DNA from: Thermomucor indicae-seudaticae
Lineage: Eukaryota > Mucoromycota > Mucoromycetes > Mucorales > Lichtheimiaceae
DNA length: 38,551 nucleotides
Assembly (NCBI GenBank): GCA_000787465.1
Contig: JSYX01000320.1
Location: 1 to 38,551, forward strand
Reading direction: 5' to 3'
Shown: in pieces, positions 37,385 to 38,551 of the stretch
Numbering within the stretch: position 1 is the stretch's first letter
Layout of the letters: every line of letters begins with the position of its first letter
Made by a program: the position numbers and the translations under genes
The notes under the pieces: generated by a model
What the model was told of the DNA's origin: nothing
Seen by the model: only the letters and a program-made list of their open reading frames with translations
The model's database searches: none

Positions 37385-38551
37385 CTATTCACTTGGTCTG
37401 CCTGGATGCCCTAAAGTTAGGCCATAAGCGTCATCGCTGGAGTAACCTACAATCCGAGCATAAGACAAGACGAAGTGGTGCAATTGTAGCAATGATGCTT
37501 TGCTAAGCTCCAAATATGCTTTCTCAAGAACTATGGAGCCCAGAACTTTGGATCAAGGGCCAAGGTTGCTGCTGGACAGTACATGAGTACCGAATCGGAA
37601 GCTGACAAGCAAATGGTCTTGAGTGCAACGTTGCGAGGAGGTCTTCTTTCGAAAACAAGCAATTTCAAGCAGACCGTCAGTCTGCCTGTTATCGTATAAA
37701 AGCTAATGCTGATCCAGCTGCGGTTGACGCACAGCAATGACGGCTGATGGTAAGAATATCTATGGATGCTTCAATGCGGAAGAAGTTTGCCACTTTTGGT
37801 CTGAGACTACACTTAGTTTTCCCATCGCCTTCAGTTCTTTGCATTATCTCTGTTGATAGGTGGATCGAACCATTGACTCCTGTATCCACTTCGGAATCGG
37901 CCCTAAGAATCCTTTATAGCGTACGATATCCTCAAAAGCAGATCGCATGTCTAACAAGACCATACTCTCAATATCGAGGCAGGAGCTTTCCCGAATTGTG
38001 GCATTGACCGTTTTCTGTCTGATAATTCGTTATTACCCGTCCAGGACATCTGTTCTTTCTTGCGTTGATGTAAGCACTCATAACAAAAACATTGCTTGCT
38101 TTATTTAACCGAAAATGATAACCTTGGCTTTCCGCAGTTTGTGATATCCTTCTTCTGGATCCATTACGGGGTTGCAGTATTCTGTTTTCGTGAATGAGAT
38201 ACGAATGCTGCGACACTGACGAAGACGATAACGCATCAATGCAGCGGGACACGAAACAGGAGTCGCACCAATCATATGGTGCATATTGCAGCTGAAAATG
38301 GCAATTGCCGGTTTCAATCCCCGCACCATTTACAAAACCAACTTTTCACGCAGCAAGCCTTGTTCTTTCTTTGCGGTCAGGTCAATCTCGGTTGGCAATG
38401 TCCTGCCTTTTTACAAAAATCCTTGGCTTCTCACTTGCTATCGGTATTGGGGCCTCTGGCGGGACCGTATCTAACCCTAAACCAAAACTTATTCAAAGTG
38501 AAAGTACCGTTGCTTCATCTGATCCTGTGAACGACTGCTTCACCGTGCCGG
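37385..38551 (-). pseudogene. Decayed coding sequence running off the edge
   Basis: Protein-like stretches occur one after another on the minus strand in different frames. From the right: ISFTKTEYCNPVMDPEEGY near 38150, SIHLSTEIMQRTEGDGKTKC near 37810-37870, LRPKVANFFRIEASIDILTI near 37750-37800, QRCTQDHLLVSF near 37610, and SIVLEKAYLELSKASLLQLH then HFVLSYARIVGYSSDDAYG (37400-37530), ending at a TAG at 37385. An in-frame stop at 37553-37555 and frame changes mark decay. I do not recognise the family. It may be a dead copy of a lineage-specific gene or part of a mobile element; the beginning lies outside the window. Confidence 0.4.

Noticed and set aside
38471..38484. CTAACCCTAAACC, resembling a telomere repeat or a telomerase RNA template
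   Set aside because: Only about two repeat units, in a region that reads as decayed protein on the other strand; most likely chance.

Overview
The window looks like nuclear DNA from an intron-rich fungus. An early-diverging lineage, most likely Mucoromycota/Mucorales, fits best. Ten spliced or single-exon housekeeping-type genes can be read, with 32 reconstructed GT-AG introns of only 45-79 nt. The gene set includes a fungal TRK potassium transporter, an Rna1-type RanGAP, and a MEF2-type MADS protein that keeps the animal-like start of the MEF2 domain. The lineage assignment is inference from gene structure and protein style; no marker for a species is visible. No tRNA, rRNA or CRISPR array was found.

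Layout. 1-1345: relic of a Tc1/mariner transposase (+). 1742-1945: possible small gene (-). 2466-3397: ESCRT-III protein Did2/CHMP1 (-, six exons, first coding exon only 4 nt). 3398-6953: long gene-poor stretch with an orphan promoter-like block near 5170-5390. 6954-11379: PEX1 (+, 18 exons, 1006 aa). 12432-14196: MEF2-type MADS-box factor (+). 14403-15410: mitochondrial octanoyltransferase LIP2 (+), tail to tail with a SAP-domain protein (15504-16404, -). 16405-20825: gene-poor, with a GC-rich structured block and a decayed 275-bp tandem repeat. 20826-22359: splicing factor SLU7 (-). 23963-27946: three consecutive minus-strand secretory-pathway genes: a Kex2-type Cys-rich peptide and two short-tailed or long-tailed single-pass membrane proteins. 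28273-28719: ribosomal protein eL22 (-). 29138-30427: RanGAP Rna1 (-). 31870-34150: TRK potassium transporter (-), with a small TA-flanked MITE just beyond its 3' end. 34488-36840: decayed tandem TRK copy (-) interrupted by a 680-bp non-autonomous hAT element with an 8-bp target duplication. 37385-38551: decayed minus-strand coding sequence running off the right edge.

Most genes act in unrelated core processes (peroxisome biogenesis, ESCRT, lipoylation, splicing, translation, nuclear transport, K+ uptake) and show no pathway clustering. The possible exception is the 24-28 kb block of secreted and membrane proteins. I did not find a convincing new multi-gene system. The most informative observations are the hAT insertion across a splice site of the dead TRK copy, the palindromic MEF2 consensus upstream of the MEF2 gene, the micro-exon start of DID2, and the secretory-protein block.
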